NCBI GenBank assembly: GCA_964546955.1
Contig: CAZJLP010000037.1
Location: forward strand, 1 to 54,337
DNA from: CAZJLP01 sp964546955
GTDB taxonomy: Bacteria; Verrucomicrobiota; Verrucomicrobiia; Opitutales; Opitutaceae
DNA: 54,337 nt
Direction: 5' to 3'
The position numbers and the translations under genes were made by a program. Position 1 is the stretch's first letter. Each line of letters begins with the position of its first letter. Positions 16,333 to 25,376 of the stretch are shown piece by piece. The notes under the pieces are model-generated. The model worked only from the letters and a program-made list of their open reading frames with translations, made no database searches and was not told the origin of the DNA.

Positions 16333-18729
16333 ATGAAAAGCTCCGGACACGACCACCCTTCACACGAACCCGACCCCACCTCGATGCACGGCGATCGCTG
16401 CTGCCATGAGCACAAAGACTTGGACGGGCATAGGGCGGAAAAACAAATGCCGCATGCCTTCCGCCACGAGCATCAGCATCATTCCCACGTGAAAGTGTCC
16501 TCAGAGGCCCAGTATTCTTGCCCGATGTGCCCGGGGGTGGAAACGGACAAGCCGGGCGACTGCCCGAAATGCGGTATGGCTCTCGAGCGCAATCCCACAT
16601 TCGTTGCGAGCCGGAAAGCGGTGTACACCTGCCCGATGCACCCGGAGGTGCAGCAGGACCATCCCGGCGATTGCCCGAAGTGCGGAATGCCGCTGGAGCC
16701 AATGGGCGTGCCAGAGGCAGAGGAGGATGAAGAGGCCAACCTGAAAAAACTTTGGCGCAAGCTGTGGATAGGTTCGATCTTGGCCGCACCGGTCTTCTTG
16801 TCGGCGATGGCCGGCATGATTCCGGGACTCGCAGGAGTCTCGGCGGAATCGGAATGGCGGCCCTGGCTCGAGCTGGTTTTGGCTACACCGGTCGTGTTCT
16901 GGGCAGGCGATTTCGTCTGGCGACGGGCCTGGAATTCTCTCCGACACCGCAGTGCGAACATGTACACGTTGCTTGCTTTGGGCATCGGAGCGGCCTTCGT
17001 GTTCAGCTTGGTGGCACTCCTTGCTCCGCGCTACCTTCCTCACGAGATGCGGCACGGAGGACAGACAGCGCTCTACTTTGAGGCGGCGGCTATCATCACC
17101 GTGCTGGCTGTCTTCGGAGAATATCTTCAAGAGCGCGCGCGGCGGCGCACGGGCCAGGCGGTGAAAACGCTGCTGGGACTCGCGCCCAAAACGGCGCGTC
17201 GTGTTCGTGGCGGCGCAGAGGAAGACGTCGAACTGGCCGATCTCCAGGTCGGAGATCTTCTGCGGGTGCGGCCCGGCGAAAAAGTACCGCTCGACGGCGT
17301 GATTGTGGAAGGCCGGAGCAATGTCGACGAGTCGATGCTCACCGGCGAACCGTTGCCGGTAGATAAGGACGAGGGCGACAAAGTGATTGGCGCGACCATC
17401 AATCAGACAGGAAGCTTCGTCATGCGGGCCGAAAAGGTCGGCCGCGATACATTGCTCGCGCAGATCGTCCATCTTGTCGCGAAGGCCCAGCGGAGCCGAG
17501 CGCCCATTCAGGCTCTCGCGGACAGAGTCTCCGCTTTTTTTGTGCCGGCAGTGATCGCGATAGCCGCCCTCACGTTTGTCGGCTGGATGGTTTGGGGCCC
17601 GGAGCCGCGACTCGCGTATGCGATCACGAACGCGGTAGCCGTTCTGATAATCGCTTGTCCGTGTGCCCTCGGACTCGCCACGCCCATGTCCATCATGGTT
17701 GGCGTAGGCCGTGGAGCGCAGCTGGGTGTGTTGATCAAGGACGCCGCCGCGTTGGAACGCGCCGAGAAGGTAACCCACCTCGTTGTCGACAAAACAGGAA
17801 CATTAACTGTAGGCCGGCCTGAGCTGACGGTCATCCGGAGCGCCTCCCCGTTCGGCGATGAGCGCTTGCTAACCGTAGCCGCGGCATTGGAGAAGGGAAG
17901 TGAACATCCACTCGCTCATGCAGTGGTGAAGGCAGCGGACATGAGGAAGCTTTCGCTACCCGCAGTGCACGGCTTCAATTCCGTCACGGGTGCAGGTGTT
18001 ATCGGGCACATTGACGGGAAGGTTATTCGCGTGGGCAAACGCTCGTGGCTCGAAAAAGAAGGTGTTCGAGTCGCCAAGGTCTTTGAGGTCCAGGCGGCGG
18101 ACCTGCTCGAACGAGGCGGAACGGTGATTTGGGTGGCGATCGACGGCGAGGTCGGCGGTCTGCTCAGCCTTTCCGATCCGATCAAAACCACGACAGTCGA
18201 TGCGATCCAGGACCTGCACAAGCGAGGCCTTAAAGTGGTGATGCTCACGGGCGATCATCGCGTGACCGCTGAGGCCGTGGCCCGCCCACTGGGGATCGAT
18301 GACGTTCGTGCGCAGTTGGCGCCCGAAGACAAACACCGGATCGTGGAGGAGCTTCGCCGTTCGGGTGCGGTGGTCGCGATGGCCGGAGACGGGATCAACG
18401 ATGCCCCCGCCTTGGCCGCGGCCGACGTAGGCATCGCCATGGGTACGGGGACTGACATTGCGATCGAAAGCGCGGGAATCACCCTGGTGAAGGGAGATCT
18501 GCGGGGGATCGTCAATGCGTTGGCGCTCAGTTCCGCTGTCGTCAGGAACATCCGTCAGAACCTGTTCTTCGCTTTCATCTACAATGTTGGCGGCGTACCG
18601 CTCGCCGCGGGGCTGCTTTACCCACTTACCGGGTGGCTGCTCAACCCGATGTTTGCCGGCGCCGCTATGGCCTTGAGCAGCGTGTCGGTCATCGCGAACG
18701 CGCTCCGCCTTCGGCGGCAGCGCCTGTAG
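16333..18729 (+). CDS. copA: P1B-type Cu+/Ag+-transporting ATPase with His-rich N-terminus and two HMBD modules
   Basis: A 798-residue heavy-metal ATPase. The first about 55 residues are His-rich. Two heavy-metal-binding modules follow, CPMCPGVETDKPGDCPKCGM (about 63-83) and CPMHPEVQQDHPGDCPKCGM (about 99-119), in place of the classic CxxC ferredoxin-like domains. Eight membrane segments surround the transport motif CPCAL at Cys442 (metal site). The phosphorylation motif DKTGT has Asp486. TGEP (about 337) and GDGINDAPAL (about 683) are intact. The last segments have YNVGGVPLAAG and MALSSVSVIANALRL, matching the Cu+ (P1B-1) signature. Expected function: ATP-driven efflux of Cu+ or Ag+ across the inner membrane, feeding periplasmic efflux by the RND pumps downstream. 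No regulatory site was recognised upstream. Confidence 0.95.
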   Translation: MKSSGHDHPSHEPDPTSMHGDRCCHEHKDLDGHRAEKQMPHAFRHEHQHHSHVKVSSEAQYSCPMCPGVETDKPGDCPKCGMALERNPTFVASRKAVYTCPMHPEVQQDHPGDCPKCGMPLEPMGVPEAEEDEEANLKKLWRKLWIGSILAAPVFLSAMAGMIPGLAGVSAESEWRPWLELVLATPVVFWAGDFVWRRAWNSLRHRSANMYTLLALGIGAAFVFSLVALLAPRYLPHEMRHGGQTALYFEAAAIITVLAVFGEYLQERARRRTGQAVKTLLGLAPKTARRVRGGAEEDVELADLQVGDLLRVRPGEKVPLDGVIVEGRSNVDESMLTGEPLPVDKDEGDKVIGATINQTGSFVMRAEKVGRDTLLAQIVHLVAKAQRSRAPIQALADRVSAFFVPAVIAIAALTFVGWMVWGPEPRLAYAITNAVAVLIIACPCALGLATPMSIMVGVGRGAQLGVLIKDAAALERAEKVTHLVVDKTGTLTVGRPELTVIRSASPFGDERLLTVAAALEKGSEHPLAHAVVKAADMRKLSLPAVHGFNSVTGAGVIGHIDGKVIRVGKRSWLEKEGVRVAKVFEVQAADLLERGGTVIWVAIDGEVGGLLSLSDPIKTTTVDAIQDLHKRGLKVVMLTGDHRVTAEAVARPLGIDDVRAQLAPEDKHRIVEELRRSGAVVAMAGDGINDAPALAAADVGIAMGTGTDIAIESAGITLVKGDLRGIVNALALSSAVVRNIRQNLFFAFIYNVGGVPLAAGLLYPLTGWLLNPMFAGAAMALSSVSVIANALRLRRQRL

Positions 18730-18781
18730 AGACGAGCCCCGAGCACGGCTCAGACGTGTTTCGTACGGGGAATTATTTGGA

Positions 18782-18805
18782 GGGCGGTTGGGATTCTGGC
18801 CGCCC
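18782..18805. terminator. Possible bidirectional hairpin between convergent genes
   Basis: GGGCGG (18782-18787) and CCGCCC (18800-18805) form a 6-bp stem around a 12-nt loop in the 103-bp spacer where the ATPase gene and the sigma gene converge. There is no T-tract on either strand, so the assignment as a terminator rests mainly on position. Confidence 0.25.
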
Positions 18806-18832
18806 GAAGCGCGCTCAAGCGTGGCCGCGCGA

Positions 18833-19384
18833 TCACTCGCATTCGCAGTTCTCCAAACACGAACAATCGCCACAGAAATGGGTGAGCTTCGTCCGCAACT
18901 CCGCCCGTGCGCGGTGAAGCGTTACACTTGCATTGTTCGGCGTCATGCCCAAGTCGCTGGCTACTTTCGCGACCGGCTCGTCCTGCAGTTCCACGCGTCG
19001 CAGGAGTTCAGCATGTGAGGGTTTGAGGGTGGGCAGCATTCGCTCAAGGCATGCGCAGATATGCCGCTCTGCCTCGGTGTCGTCGGCGAAGGTCATGCTT
19101 TCGGTTGCCCACAGGTCGTCGCGGCGGGCGGCGGCCTTTCGGCTGCGGAGATGGTCGATGACAACATTGCGGAGCACGCGGTAAAACCACGCGACCGCCT
19201 TCTCGCCGTCCTTGATATCATCGGAGCGTTGGATCGCCTTGACCAAACCGTTCTGCAGGAGGTCTTCGGCGTCAGCCTCGTTGCCCACGCGGGCAGCGAG
19301 AAACGCTTTGAACGCCTGACGGTGGGCAAGAAGTGCGGATGTGATTTTGCTGATCCAGACTCGGCCATGACTCAGCCTATCCAA
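18833..19384 (-). CDS. ECF sigma factor with Cys-rich C-terminal tail
   Basis: Sigma-70 family ECF factor. Region 2 includes FKAFLAARVGNEADAEDLLQ and the -10 recognition helix AWFYRVLRNVVIDHLRSRKA. Region 4 includes LLRRVELQDEPVAKVASDLG and NNASVTLHRARAELRTKL. The final residues, HFCGDCSCLENCECE, hold five Cys in a CxxCxCxxxCxC pattern. Cys-rich tails on ECF factors are known from the copper-responsive CorE type, so direct metal sensing is inferred; no separate anti-sigma gene is seen next to it. The start is uncertain: the frame stays open to 19597, but residues before about 19385 lack sigma features and would overlap the divergent gene, so a TTG at 19384 is given as an approximation. It is divergent from the czc-like operon and is its likely regulator. 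Confidence 0.85.
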   Translation of the reverse strand: MDRLSHGRVWISKITSALLAHRQAFKAFLAARVGNEADAEDLLQNGLVKAIQRSDDIKDGEKAVAWFYRVLRNVVIDHLRSRKAAARRDDLWATESMTFADDTEAERHICACLERMLPTLKPSHAELLRRVELQDEPVAKVASDLGMTPNNASVTLHRARAELRTKLTHFCGDCSCLENCECE

Positions 19385-19498
19385 ATGACGAGCGGGGTAA
19401 AGAGACAGCTTCGGGAAGCTGCTTCGCCTTGGAGACCACCGCGTCCAGCGTATCGGTAAGATTGACAATTCGGTGTTCTCCGACTGGCTTGATGATAC

Positions 19499-19891
19499 GT
19501 GAAGTTCTCGTTCAAGCTCATTGCATTCGCTTTGGCAGTCTTGTGGCTGCCCATGACGCAGCATTGCAGCCTGGAGGCCGCCGACTTGCTCGGACACGAG
19601 GACACGGAGTCTTCGTCATGTTGTTCAGATAGTTCCGACGCATGTTCGCACGATGTGTGCAAAGTGTTGGAAGACGGCGGATACAAGCCTAACACCGACA
19701 CGGTAAAGGTATCCGCGCCGACACTCGCTTCGTGCATCTGTTTGATCTGCCAGCGGCTTGTTCCGCTGCTGCGATCAACAGTACAGGTGGAGGTTTCTCC
19801 CGCCAGCGATCGAGCTTCCGAGAGGACGCCGACGTGGCATTTTGTGCGACGAGCCGCATTGCCGGCCCGCGCTCCGTCGCAGCTGAGCTGA
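19499..19891 (+). CDS. Small secreted Cys-rich protein, first gene of the czc-like operon
   Basis: A 130-residue protein with a Sec signal peptide (MKFSFKLIAFALAVLWLPMT). The mature part has Cys in HCSLEAAD, SSSCCSDSSDACSHDVCKVL and SCICLICQRLVPL, giving several metal-binding candidates, and ends with WHFVRRAALPARAPS. No named domain is recognised. The closing motif (aromatic, hydrophobic, RA.P.RAPS) resembles the end of the protein at 29505-29885 (SGSRASPMHRPPRA), which opens a second metal operon. Start is GTG 19499, preceded by a TTGACA at about 19462 without a convincing -10. A periplasmic metal-binding role is inferred from context. Confidence 0.7.
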   Translation: MKFSFKLIAFALAVLWLPMTQHCSLEAADLLGHEDTESSSCCSDSSDACSHDVCKVLEDGGYKPNTDTVKVSAPTLASCICLICQRLVPLLRSTVQVEVSPASDRASERTPTWHFVRRAALPARAPSQLS

Positions 19892-20001
19892 TCCGTCCCT
19901 GCGCGGACTGATCGGCGTTGTTGGTTTTCGCGGATGCCTAGACGGTATCGCGCTGCTCTGGACCGTTGTCTGTCCGCTTGCCACCGAATCTATCCGATTA
20001 C

Positions 20002-21297
20002 ATGAAGCTCAGTGTTCCTTGCTTGCTCCTTTGCCTCATTTCGGGGGCAGTCCCGAGTTCCATCGTTCGCGCGCAGCCACCCGCGAGTGGCGAGCCGGCT
20101 CCGGTCACGGTGCCCGCTATCGTTTCCGAGGTTCTTGCTTCCAATCCGGAGTTCAAGTTCTACGAACAGCAGATCGTCATCGCCAAGTCGAGTCGACGAT
20201 TGGCCGGTGCATGGAATGACCCTGAGCTTTCCTTCGACCTTGGAAGAAAGACAGCCAAGTCTGACGCTGGCGTGGTCGAAGGAGAAGGGACCGCCTGGTC
20301 CGTATCCGTGCGACAGACTTTCGAATGGCCCGGCCGGATCGCATTGAGAAAGGCCATCGCGAACCGACAGCTGGAACTCGCCGAATTGGGATTGTCACGG
20401 TTTCGGGCAAGCTTGGAAGCGAGAGCGCGGACGCTCGCGTATACCCTTTACGCTGCCAACGCGAAGGCTTCAGCCCTTTCGGAGGTAGCAGCAAGGTTTG
20501 AGGCGCTTAAGGAGACATTTCTTGCGAGGGATCCGGCGGGAATCACACCGTTGCTCGAAACCAGGGTCATTGAAGCGAGCGAACTGGCCCTGCAGAGACG
20601 CGCGACCGAAGCTCAACTTGCGTTGCAGGCGGCATTGATCGAGCTGAATCAACTGCGAGGTATTCCAGTGACAACCCCTACGCGTGTTGCGACCACGAAA
20701 GTCCGGTTCGAGCTGCCCCCAGAGCTGGGTGCATTGATGACTGCCGCCCGCGAAAAGAACTTTGAGTTTGCCATGCGTCGAGTGGAGCTGGAGCAACAGG
20801 GTCTTGAAGTTAAGCTCGCGCGCAACGAGCGGCATCCAGCAATCAGTGTGGCGCCCTATGTCTCGCAGGAAAAGGCGGGCGAGCGGGAAACGACGGTGGG
20901 AGTGGGGGTAAGCATTCCCCTGCCCATCTCCGGCCGCGCACGCGCAAATGGGGAGATCGCGGAGGCTCGCCGCCGCCAGGCCGAAACCGCCATGCTGGTT
21001 GCACTCCGTGAGCTCGAGAAGGAGGTCGCGACGGCGGCTCAGGCTTTTTCGACAAAGGTCGCGGAAACAAAGCGTTGGTCTCCGGATTCTATTCAGCAAT
21101 TTCGGGAAGCGGCAGAATTGGCGGACCGTCACTACCGCCTTGGAGCAGTCCCGATAGCGACTTACGTCGAACTTCAATCGAGTTATTTGGATGCCGTCGA
21201 AGCGTTACTCGACACAGAGCGCGAGGCCATCGAAGCCGGCTTGCGCCTGCAGATCCTTACCGGTCTCGAACTGAACACGGTCAAAATTCTCCCATGA
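20002..21297 (+). CDS. czcC: Outer-membrane efflux protein (TolC/CzcC family)
   Basis: A 431-residue outer-membrane factor. A signal peptide (MKLSVPCLLLCLISGAVPSS) precedes two long alpha-helical hairpin repeats typical of TolC proteins (VPAIVSEVLASNPEFKFYEQ, then WSVSVRQTFEWPGRIALRKA in the first half; VGVGVSIPLPISGRARANGE and YRLGAVPIATYVELQSSYLD in the second). It would form the outer-membrane duct of the RND pump encoded downstream. ATG 20002 is chosen to begin at the signal peptide. The stop overlaps the next start by ATGA (21294-21297), so translation is coupled to the adaptor gene. Confidence 0.92.
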   Translation: MKLSVPCLLLCLISGAVPSSIVRAQPPASGEPAPVTVPAIVSEVLASNPEFKFYEQQIVIAKSSRRLAGAWNDPELSFDLGRKTAKSDAGVVEGEGTAWSVSVRQTFEWPGRIALRKAIANRQLELAELGLSRFRASLEARARTLAYTLYAANAKASALSEVAARFEALKETFLARDPAGITPLLETRVIEASELALQRRATEAQLALQAALIELNQLRGIPVTTPTRVATTKVRFELPPELGALMTAAREKNFEFAMRRVELEQQGLEVKLARNERHPAISVAPYVSQEKAGERETTVGVGVSIPLPISGRARANGEIAEARRRQAETAMLVALRELEKEVATAAQAFSTKVAETKRWSPDSIQQFREAAELADRHYRLGAVPIATYVELQSSYLDAVEALLDTEREAIEAGLRLQILTGLELNTVKILP

Positions 21298-21788
21298 AAA
21301 ATCGCGTTGGTGATGAAGGAATTCACCTAGGGCGAACCGCGCGGATCGTTTTTGCGCTGCTTGCGGGTTCTCTCGTGTATTCAGGCTGTAGCCGTTCGCA
21401 TGCCGATGGCCACGATCACGCCCACGATCACACGCCCGCGGCCACGTACAAAGCGGGACACGGGCTCCAGCTCAGCGAAGCCGGTCAAAAATTCCTGGGG
21501 GTGAAGACGGTGGAGGTAGGCTTGGCCGACGTGGGCCAGGCGAAAGGCGTGGCGGCGATTCCGCACGAATCGCTTCTGCGCACGGTCAAAGGCGACTTTG
21601 TTTTCGTGGTGAACGGTCCCTGGTACCTCCGCACTCCCGTCACGGTAGGGGCGGCCGATGGGTTGATGATTGAGATCAAGGAGGGGCTTTATGAAGGGGA
21701 CAAAATCGTCAGCAAGGGCAAACAGGATCTTTGGTTAGCCGAGATCCAAGCCGTCAATGGAGGAGTGGGCTGCGTCCACGGTCATTGA
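21294..21788 (+). CDS. Very short RND periplasmic adaptor (CzcB-like lipoprotein)
   Basis: A 164-residue lipoprotein: the lipobox is in GSLVYSGCSRS, followed by a His-rich segment (HADGHDHAHDHT) likely to bind metal. The rest matches only parts of an adaptor: a strand segment LGVKTVEVGLADVGQAKGVA and a membrane-proximal end with IPHESLLRTVKGDFVFVVNG and LYEGDKIVSKGKQDLWLAEI. The lipoyl/barrel-sandwich and alpha-hairpin domains of normal CzcB/CusB proteins (usually near 400 residues) are absent. No frameshift is evident; its start overlaps the czcC stop, and its stop overlaps the czcA start by one base (21788). It is in the adaptor position of the operon, so either this is a minimal adaptor or another protein supplies the missing parts. 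Confidence 0.8.
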   Translation: MKNRVGDEGIHLGRTARIVFALLAGSLVYSGCSRSHADGHDHAHDHTPAATYKAGHGLQLSEAGQKFLGVKTVEVGLADVGQAKGVAAIPHESLLRTVKGDFVFVVNGPWYLRTPVTVGAADGLMIEIKEGLYEGDKIVSKGKQDLWLAEIQAVNGGVGCVHGH

Positions 21789-24700
21789 TGCTCGAGCGAA
21801 TCATCGAGTACTCCCTGCGAAAGCGGGTCGTCGTTGTCTTTGCCGCGCTTGTTTTGCTCGCGGTCGGTGTGCATTCGGCGCTTCGGGTGGACGTCGACGC
21901 GGTTCCTGATATCACGAGCCCGCAGGTCCAGATCAACACGGCTGTCTCGGCCCTTGCGCCCGACGAAATCGAGACGCTCGTCACCCTGCCCATCGAGATG
22001 GAAATGGCTGGCCTGCCCGGCATGGTCGAACTTCGGTCGCTGTCCAAATTCGGTCTTTCTCAGATCACCATGACGTTCCAAGAGGACGTCGACCTCTACC
22101 AGCTTCGGCAGTTGGTGAATGAGAGGCTAGCGCGCGCCAAAGACCGTCTGCCCGCGAACATTTCTCCCACTCTCGCTCCGATCAGCACCGGCTTGGGCGA
22201 GATCGTGTACTACACGCTGCGTTATCGCCCCGGTGCCGAAATGCCCGCAGGCCGAATCGAACAGCTGCGCGAGCTCCGACTGACCCACGACTATCTGGTC
22301 AAACCCCTTCTTCGGTCCACTCCCGGACTCGCTGAGGTCAATGCAATCGGCGGCTACGAAAAGCAGATTGTGGTTCAGCCGGACCCGACGAAACTTGCGG
22401 CCGCAGCCGTGTCATTCGAGCAGCTTGCCGGTGTGGTCCGCGACAGCACCGAAAACGCTGGGGGAGGAATTTTGGAGCTGGGAGGCGAAGCGATCGCTGT
22501 ACGTGCCGACACCCGCGTAAAGACAGCCGAAGAAATCTCCAATCTGCCGGTAAAGTTCGCCGGCGCGGCGCAGCCGCTGCTCGTTCGCGATTTAGCCACG
22601 GTCACGGTCGCTTCCGCGACGCGGACCGGCTCGGCCACGGAAGACGGCGATGAAACGGTCGCCGGTGCCGCGATCATGCTCGCGGGCGAAAACAGCCGAC
22701 TCGTCGCCCAAGCCGTTGTCGAGCGGATCAAGGAGGTTCAAAAGAAGCTCCCCCCTGGCGTGGAAATTCGCGTGGTCTACGATCGCTCCGATTTGGTCAA
22801 CGCAACGATCAAGACGGTCGAGACGAATTTATTCGAAGGCGCCGTATTGGTCGCGGCGATTCTGTTCGCGTTCCTCGGCAACTGGCGCGCCGCGCTCGTC
22901 GTCACGTTGGCGATTCCTCTTTCTTTCCTCTTTATGCTTTCAGGCATGGTTCAGGGGCGTCTCACCGCGAACTTGATGAGCTTGGGCGCGATCGATTTTG
23001 GCCTCATTGTCGATGGCGCGATCGTCATGGTTGAAAACATTCTTCGTCACTTGGCGGAGAAGCAACAAGACCTTAAGCGGCGGCTGACGACGGCAGAGCG
23101 TTTCGCCGAAGTGCTTGTCTCGGCTCGTGAAGTCGCGCGCCCGATGTTTTTCGGCGTTCTCATCATTATGCTGGTTTATCTGCCGATTCTGGCGCTGGGC
23201 GGAATCGAGGGTAAGATGTTCAAGCCCATGGCTGTTACCGTCATGTTGGCGATCGGAGGCGCGTTGATGCTGTCGTTGACGCTTATGCCCGCCCTTTGCT
23301 CGTGGTTCTTGAGCGGGAACATCCAGGAGAAGGAGGGCTGGCTCGTGCGGATGGCCAAGGGGGTTTACACGCCGCTGCTGACCGCCGCCCTCCGCGCGCG
23401 CTGGCTCGTGGTGGGATTTGCCCTGCTGCTCTTTGTAGCCTCCGTTTGGTTGTTCACCCGGCTCGGGGCGGAATTTATTCCGCAACTCGACGAAGGCGCG
23501 GTTTCTGTGCAGATGATTCGCGGCAACAGCGTCGGAATTGAGGCGTCGACGGATTTGCAGATGCGGTCGGAACGACGATTGAAGGAGAAGTTTCCCGAGG
23601 TCAGCCATCTGTTCGCTCGCGTGGGGACGGCGGAGATCGCGACGGATCCGATGGGTCCGAACGTGGCGGATACCTATATCTTTTTCCATCCGAAGGAGAG
23701 ATGGCGGAAGATCGGCGGTAGAACGGCGACAAAAGCCGAGTTGGTCGAGCTCATGCAGGAAGAGCTGGTCGCCAACATTCCTGGGCAGACCTACCTCTTC
23801 ACCCAGCCCATTCAGCTGCGGTTCAACGAAATCATGGCCGGCGCGAGGGCAGATCTTTCCCTCAAAATCTACGGTGACGATTTTGCCGAACTTGAACGAT
23901 TGGCCTCCGAGTCGCGCGACGTCCTCCGGTCTATCCGCGGGGGAGGCGACGTCGAGTTTGAAGCGCTGGGTCGGGTCGCGATGCTGGAAATCACGCCCAA
24001 ACGGGATGCCCTGCAGCGTCTCAACCTTCACGCCGATGAAATCAATAGCACCATCGCGACCGCCCTCGGGGGACGAGAGGCGGGTTCGCTGATTGAAGGC
24101 AATCGGCGCTTCGAGGTCATTGTGCGTCTTGGCGAGGCGCAGAGGCTCGACCTTACGGCGCTGCGCCAGTTGCCTGTCATCACCGGGGACCACGTGCAGG
24201 TCCCTCTGGAGCGAATTGCCGAGGTCAATGTGGTGGACCGCGTGGTCACGATCACGCGCGAGAACACCCAGCGACGAGTCGCGATCTTGATCAATGTGCG
24301 GGGCAGGGACCTCGAGAGCTTCGTCAAAGAGGCGGAGCAGAAACTGCGCAGCCAGGTGAAGTACCCAGCCGGGTACTACTTTGAATTCGGGGGTCAGTTC
24401 GAGAACCTCCAAGCGGCGCGCGGCCGTCTGGCTGTCGTCGTGCCCGCGGCGCTGGTTCTAATCTTCGTGTTGATCTACGCGAGTTTCGGCAGCGCGCGTC
24501 AAGCCGGTCTCATTTTTGTCAGTGTGCCGCTTGCGATGGCAGGCGGGGTTGCGGCGCTTTGGCTGCGAAATATGCCATTCACGATTTCGGCGGCGGTGGG
24601 CTTCATTGCGCTTTCCGGGATCGCGGTGTTGAACGGTATCATGCTCGTCAGTTTCATCAACCAGCTGCGCGCCCGAGGCACTCCGCTGCGGGCTGCTGTG

Positions 24701-24937
24701 CTGCAGGGCACTCTGACCCGGTTGCGGCCGAAACTCATGACTGCTTTGGTGGCGTCGCTCGGCTTTGTGCCGATGGCGCTGTCCACTGGGCTGGGAGCCG
24801 AAGTCCAGCGTCCGCTCGCCACCGTTGTGATCGGCGGGGTCGTCACCTCCACCTTCCTCACGCTGATCGTTCTGCCCGTCCTGTACGAGTGGATGGAGGC
24901 ACGCTGGGGCAACATCCAATCCATTTCCAACCCATGA
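21788..24937 (+). CDS. czcA: Heavy-metal RND transporter, Zn/Co/Cd type
   Basis: A 1049-residue inner-membrane proton-driven pump with the usual two halves of one plus five membrane segments around large periplasmic domains. TM4 carries GAIDFGLIVDGAIVMVEN, the DFGxxxDG pattern assigned to divalent-cation exporters (HME1 group: Co, Zn, Cd). The periplasmic porter has QPIQLRFNEIMAGARADLSL, typical of CzcA. The methionines used by CusA for Cu+/Ag+ are absent at the corresponding places (EGAVSVQMIRGN instead of LLYMPS). It forms a complex with the duct at 20002 and the short adaptor at 21294. The ORF could be read from 21731, but ATG 21788 begins the canonical MLERIIEYSLRKRV. Confidence 0.95.
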   Translation: MLERIIEYSLRKRVVVVFAALVLLAVGVHSALRVDVDAVPDITSPQVQINTAVSALAPDEIETLVTLPIEMEMAGLPGMVELRSLSKFGLSQITMTFQEDVDLYQLRQLVNERLARAKDRLPANISPTLAPISTGLGEIVYYTLRYRPGAEMPAGRIEQLRELRLTHDYLVKPLLRSTPGLAEVNAIGGYEKQIVVQPDPTKLAAAAVSFEQLAGVVRDSTENAGGGILELGGEAIAVRADTRVKTAEEISNLPVKFAGAAQPLLVRDLATVTVASATRTGSATEDGDETVAGAAIMLAGENSRLVAQAVVERIKEVQKKLPPGVEIRVVYDRSDLVNATIKTVETNLFEGAVLVAAILFAFLGNWRAALVVTLAIPLSFLFMLSGMVQGRLTANLMSLGAIDFGLIVDGAIVMVENILRHLAEKQQDLKRRLTTAERFAEVLVSAREVARPMFFGVLIIMLVYLPILALGGIEGKMFKPMAVTVMLAIGGALMLSLTLMPALCSWFLSGNIQEKEGWLVRMAKGVYTPLLTAALRARWLVVGFALLLFVASVWLFTRLGAEFIPQLDEGAVSVQMIRGNSVGIEASTDLQMRSERRLKEKFPEVSHLFARVGTAEIATDPMGPNVADTYIFFHPKERWRKIGGRTATKAELVELMQEELVANIPGQTYLFTQPIQLRFNEIMAGARADLSLKIYGDDFAELERLASESRDVLRSIRGGGDVEFEALGRVAMLEITPKRDALQRLNLHADEINSTIATALGGREAGSLIEGNRRFEVIVRLGEAQRLDLTALRQLPVITGDHVQVPLERIAEVNVVDRVVTITRENTQRRVAILINVRGRDLESFVKEAEQKLRSQVKYPAGYYFEFGGQFENLQAARGRLAVVVPAALVLIFVLIYASFGSARQAGLIFVSVPLAMAGGVAALWLRNMPFTISAAVGFIALSGIAVLNGIMLVSFINQLRARGTPLRAAVLQGTLTRLRPKLMTALVASLGFVPMALSTGLGAEVQRPLATVVIGGVVTSTFLTLIVLPVLYEWMEARWGNIQSISNP

Positions 24938-25374
24938 AAACAACCCGAGTTATCGCGTTCGTGTTTGTCGCGCTGGCGGTCTCGACCGCTGCGCTTTGTG
25001 CCGAAAAAGTCGTCGCTGGGCCCAAAGGCGGCCGGCTGCTGGAAGCCCAGCCGAACAGGGCCGAGTTCTTTGTGAACGCGGATAACAAGGTGGAAATCAA
25101 CTTTTATGACGCTGCGTTGAAGCCGATTGCCCCGGCCGAACAGGTTGTGGCCGTGACTGCCGAGCCGAAGAGCGGTCGCACAAAGTTGGATCTGGAGAAG
25201 ACCGCGACGGGCTATGTTTCGAAGACGGGTCTCCCGGCCGGCGCGCCGTACCGAGTGGTAGTCCAGCTGCGAGCGAAGGCAGATGCGAAACCGATCAACT
25301 TTCGAATCGATCTGAATCTCGAAAAGTGCGGCGGCTGCCCCCAGAAGGAATATGCCTGCACCTGCGGCGACTGA
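24934..25374 (+). CDS. Secreted small protein with Cys-rich C-terminal tail, last gene of the czc-like operon
   Basis: A 146-residue protein with a signal peptide (MKTTRVIAFVFVALAVSTAAL, cut near CAEKVVAG). A beta-rich middle (KVEINFYDAALKPIAPAEQV, SKTGLPAGAPYRVVVQLRAK) follows. The tail KCGGCPQKEYACTCGD has four Cys in a CxxC plus CxC array. Its start overlaps the czcA stop by ATGA, so it belongs to the operon. It has no named family that I recognise. A periplasmic metal-buffering or delivery role is inferred from the tail and the context. It converges with the thioredoxin gene 2 bp away. Confidence 0.75.
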   Translation: MKTTRVIAFVFVALAVSTAALCAEKVVAGPKGGRLLEAQPNRAEFFVNADNKVEINFYDAALKPIAPAEQVVAVTAEPKSGRTKLDLEKTATGYVSKTGLPAGAPYRVVVQLRAKADAKPINFRIDLNLEKCGGCPQKEYACTCGD

Positions 25375-25376
25375 CG

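Noticed and set aside
16501..17778. 425-residue minus-strand frame inside the Cu+ ATPase gene
   Set aside because: Antisense shadow in GC-rich DNA; His/Arg-rich with no motif, while the plus-strand frame has all P-type ATPase motifs.
22940..24412. 490-residue minus-strand frame inside czcA
   Set aside because: Antisense to a fully conserved RND transporter; no domain or signal seen.
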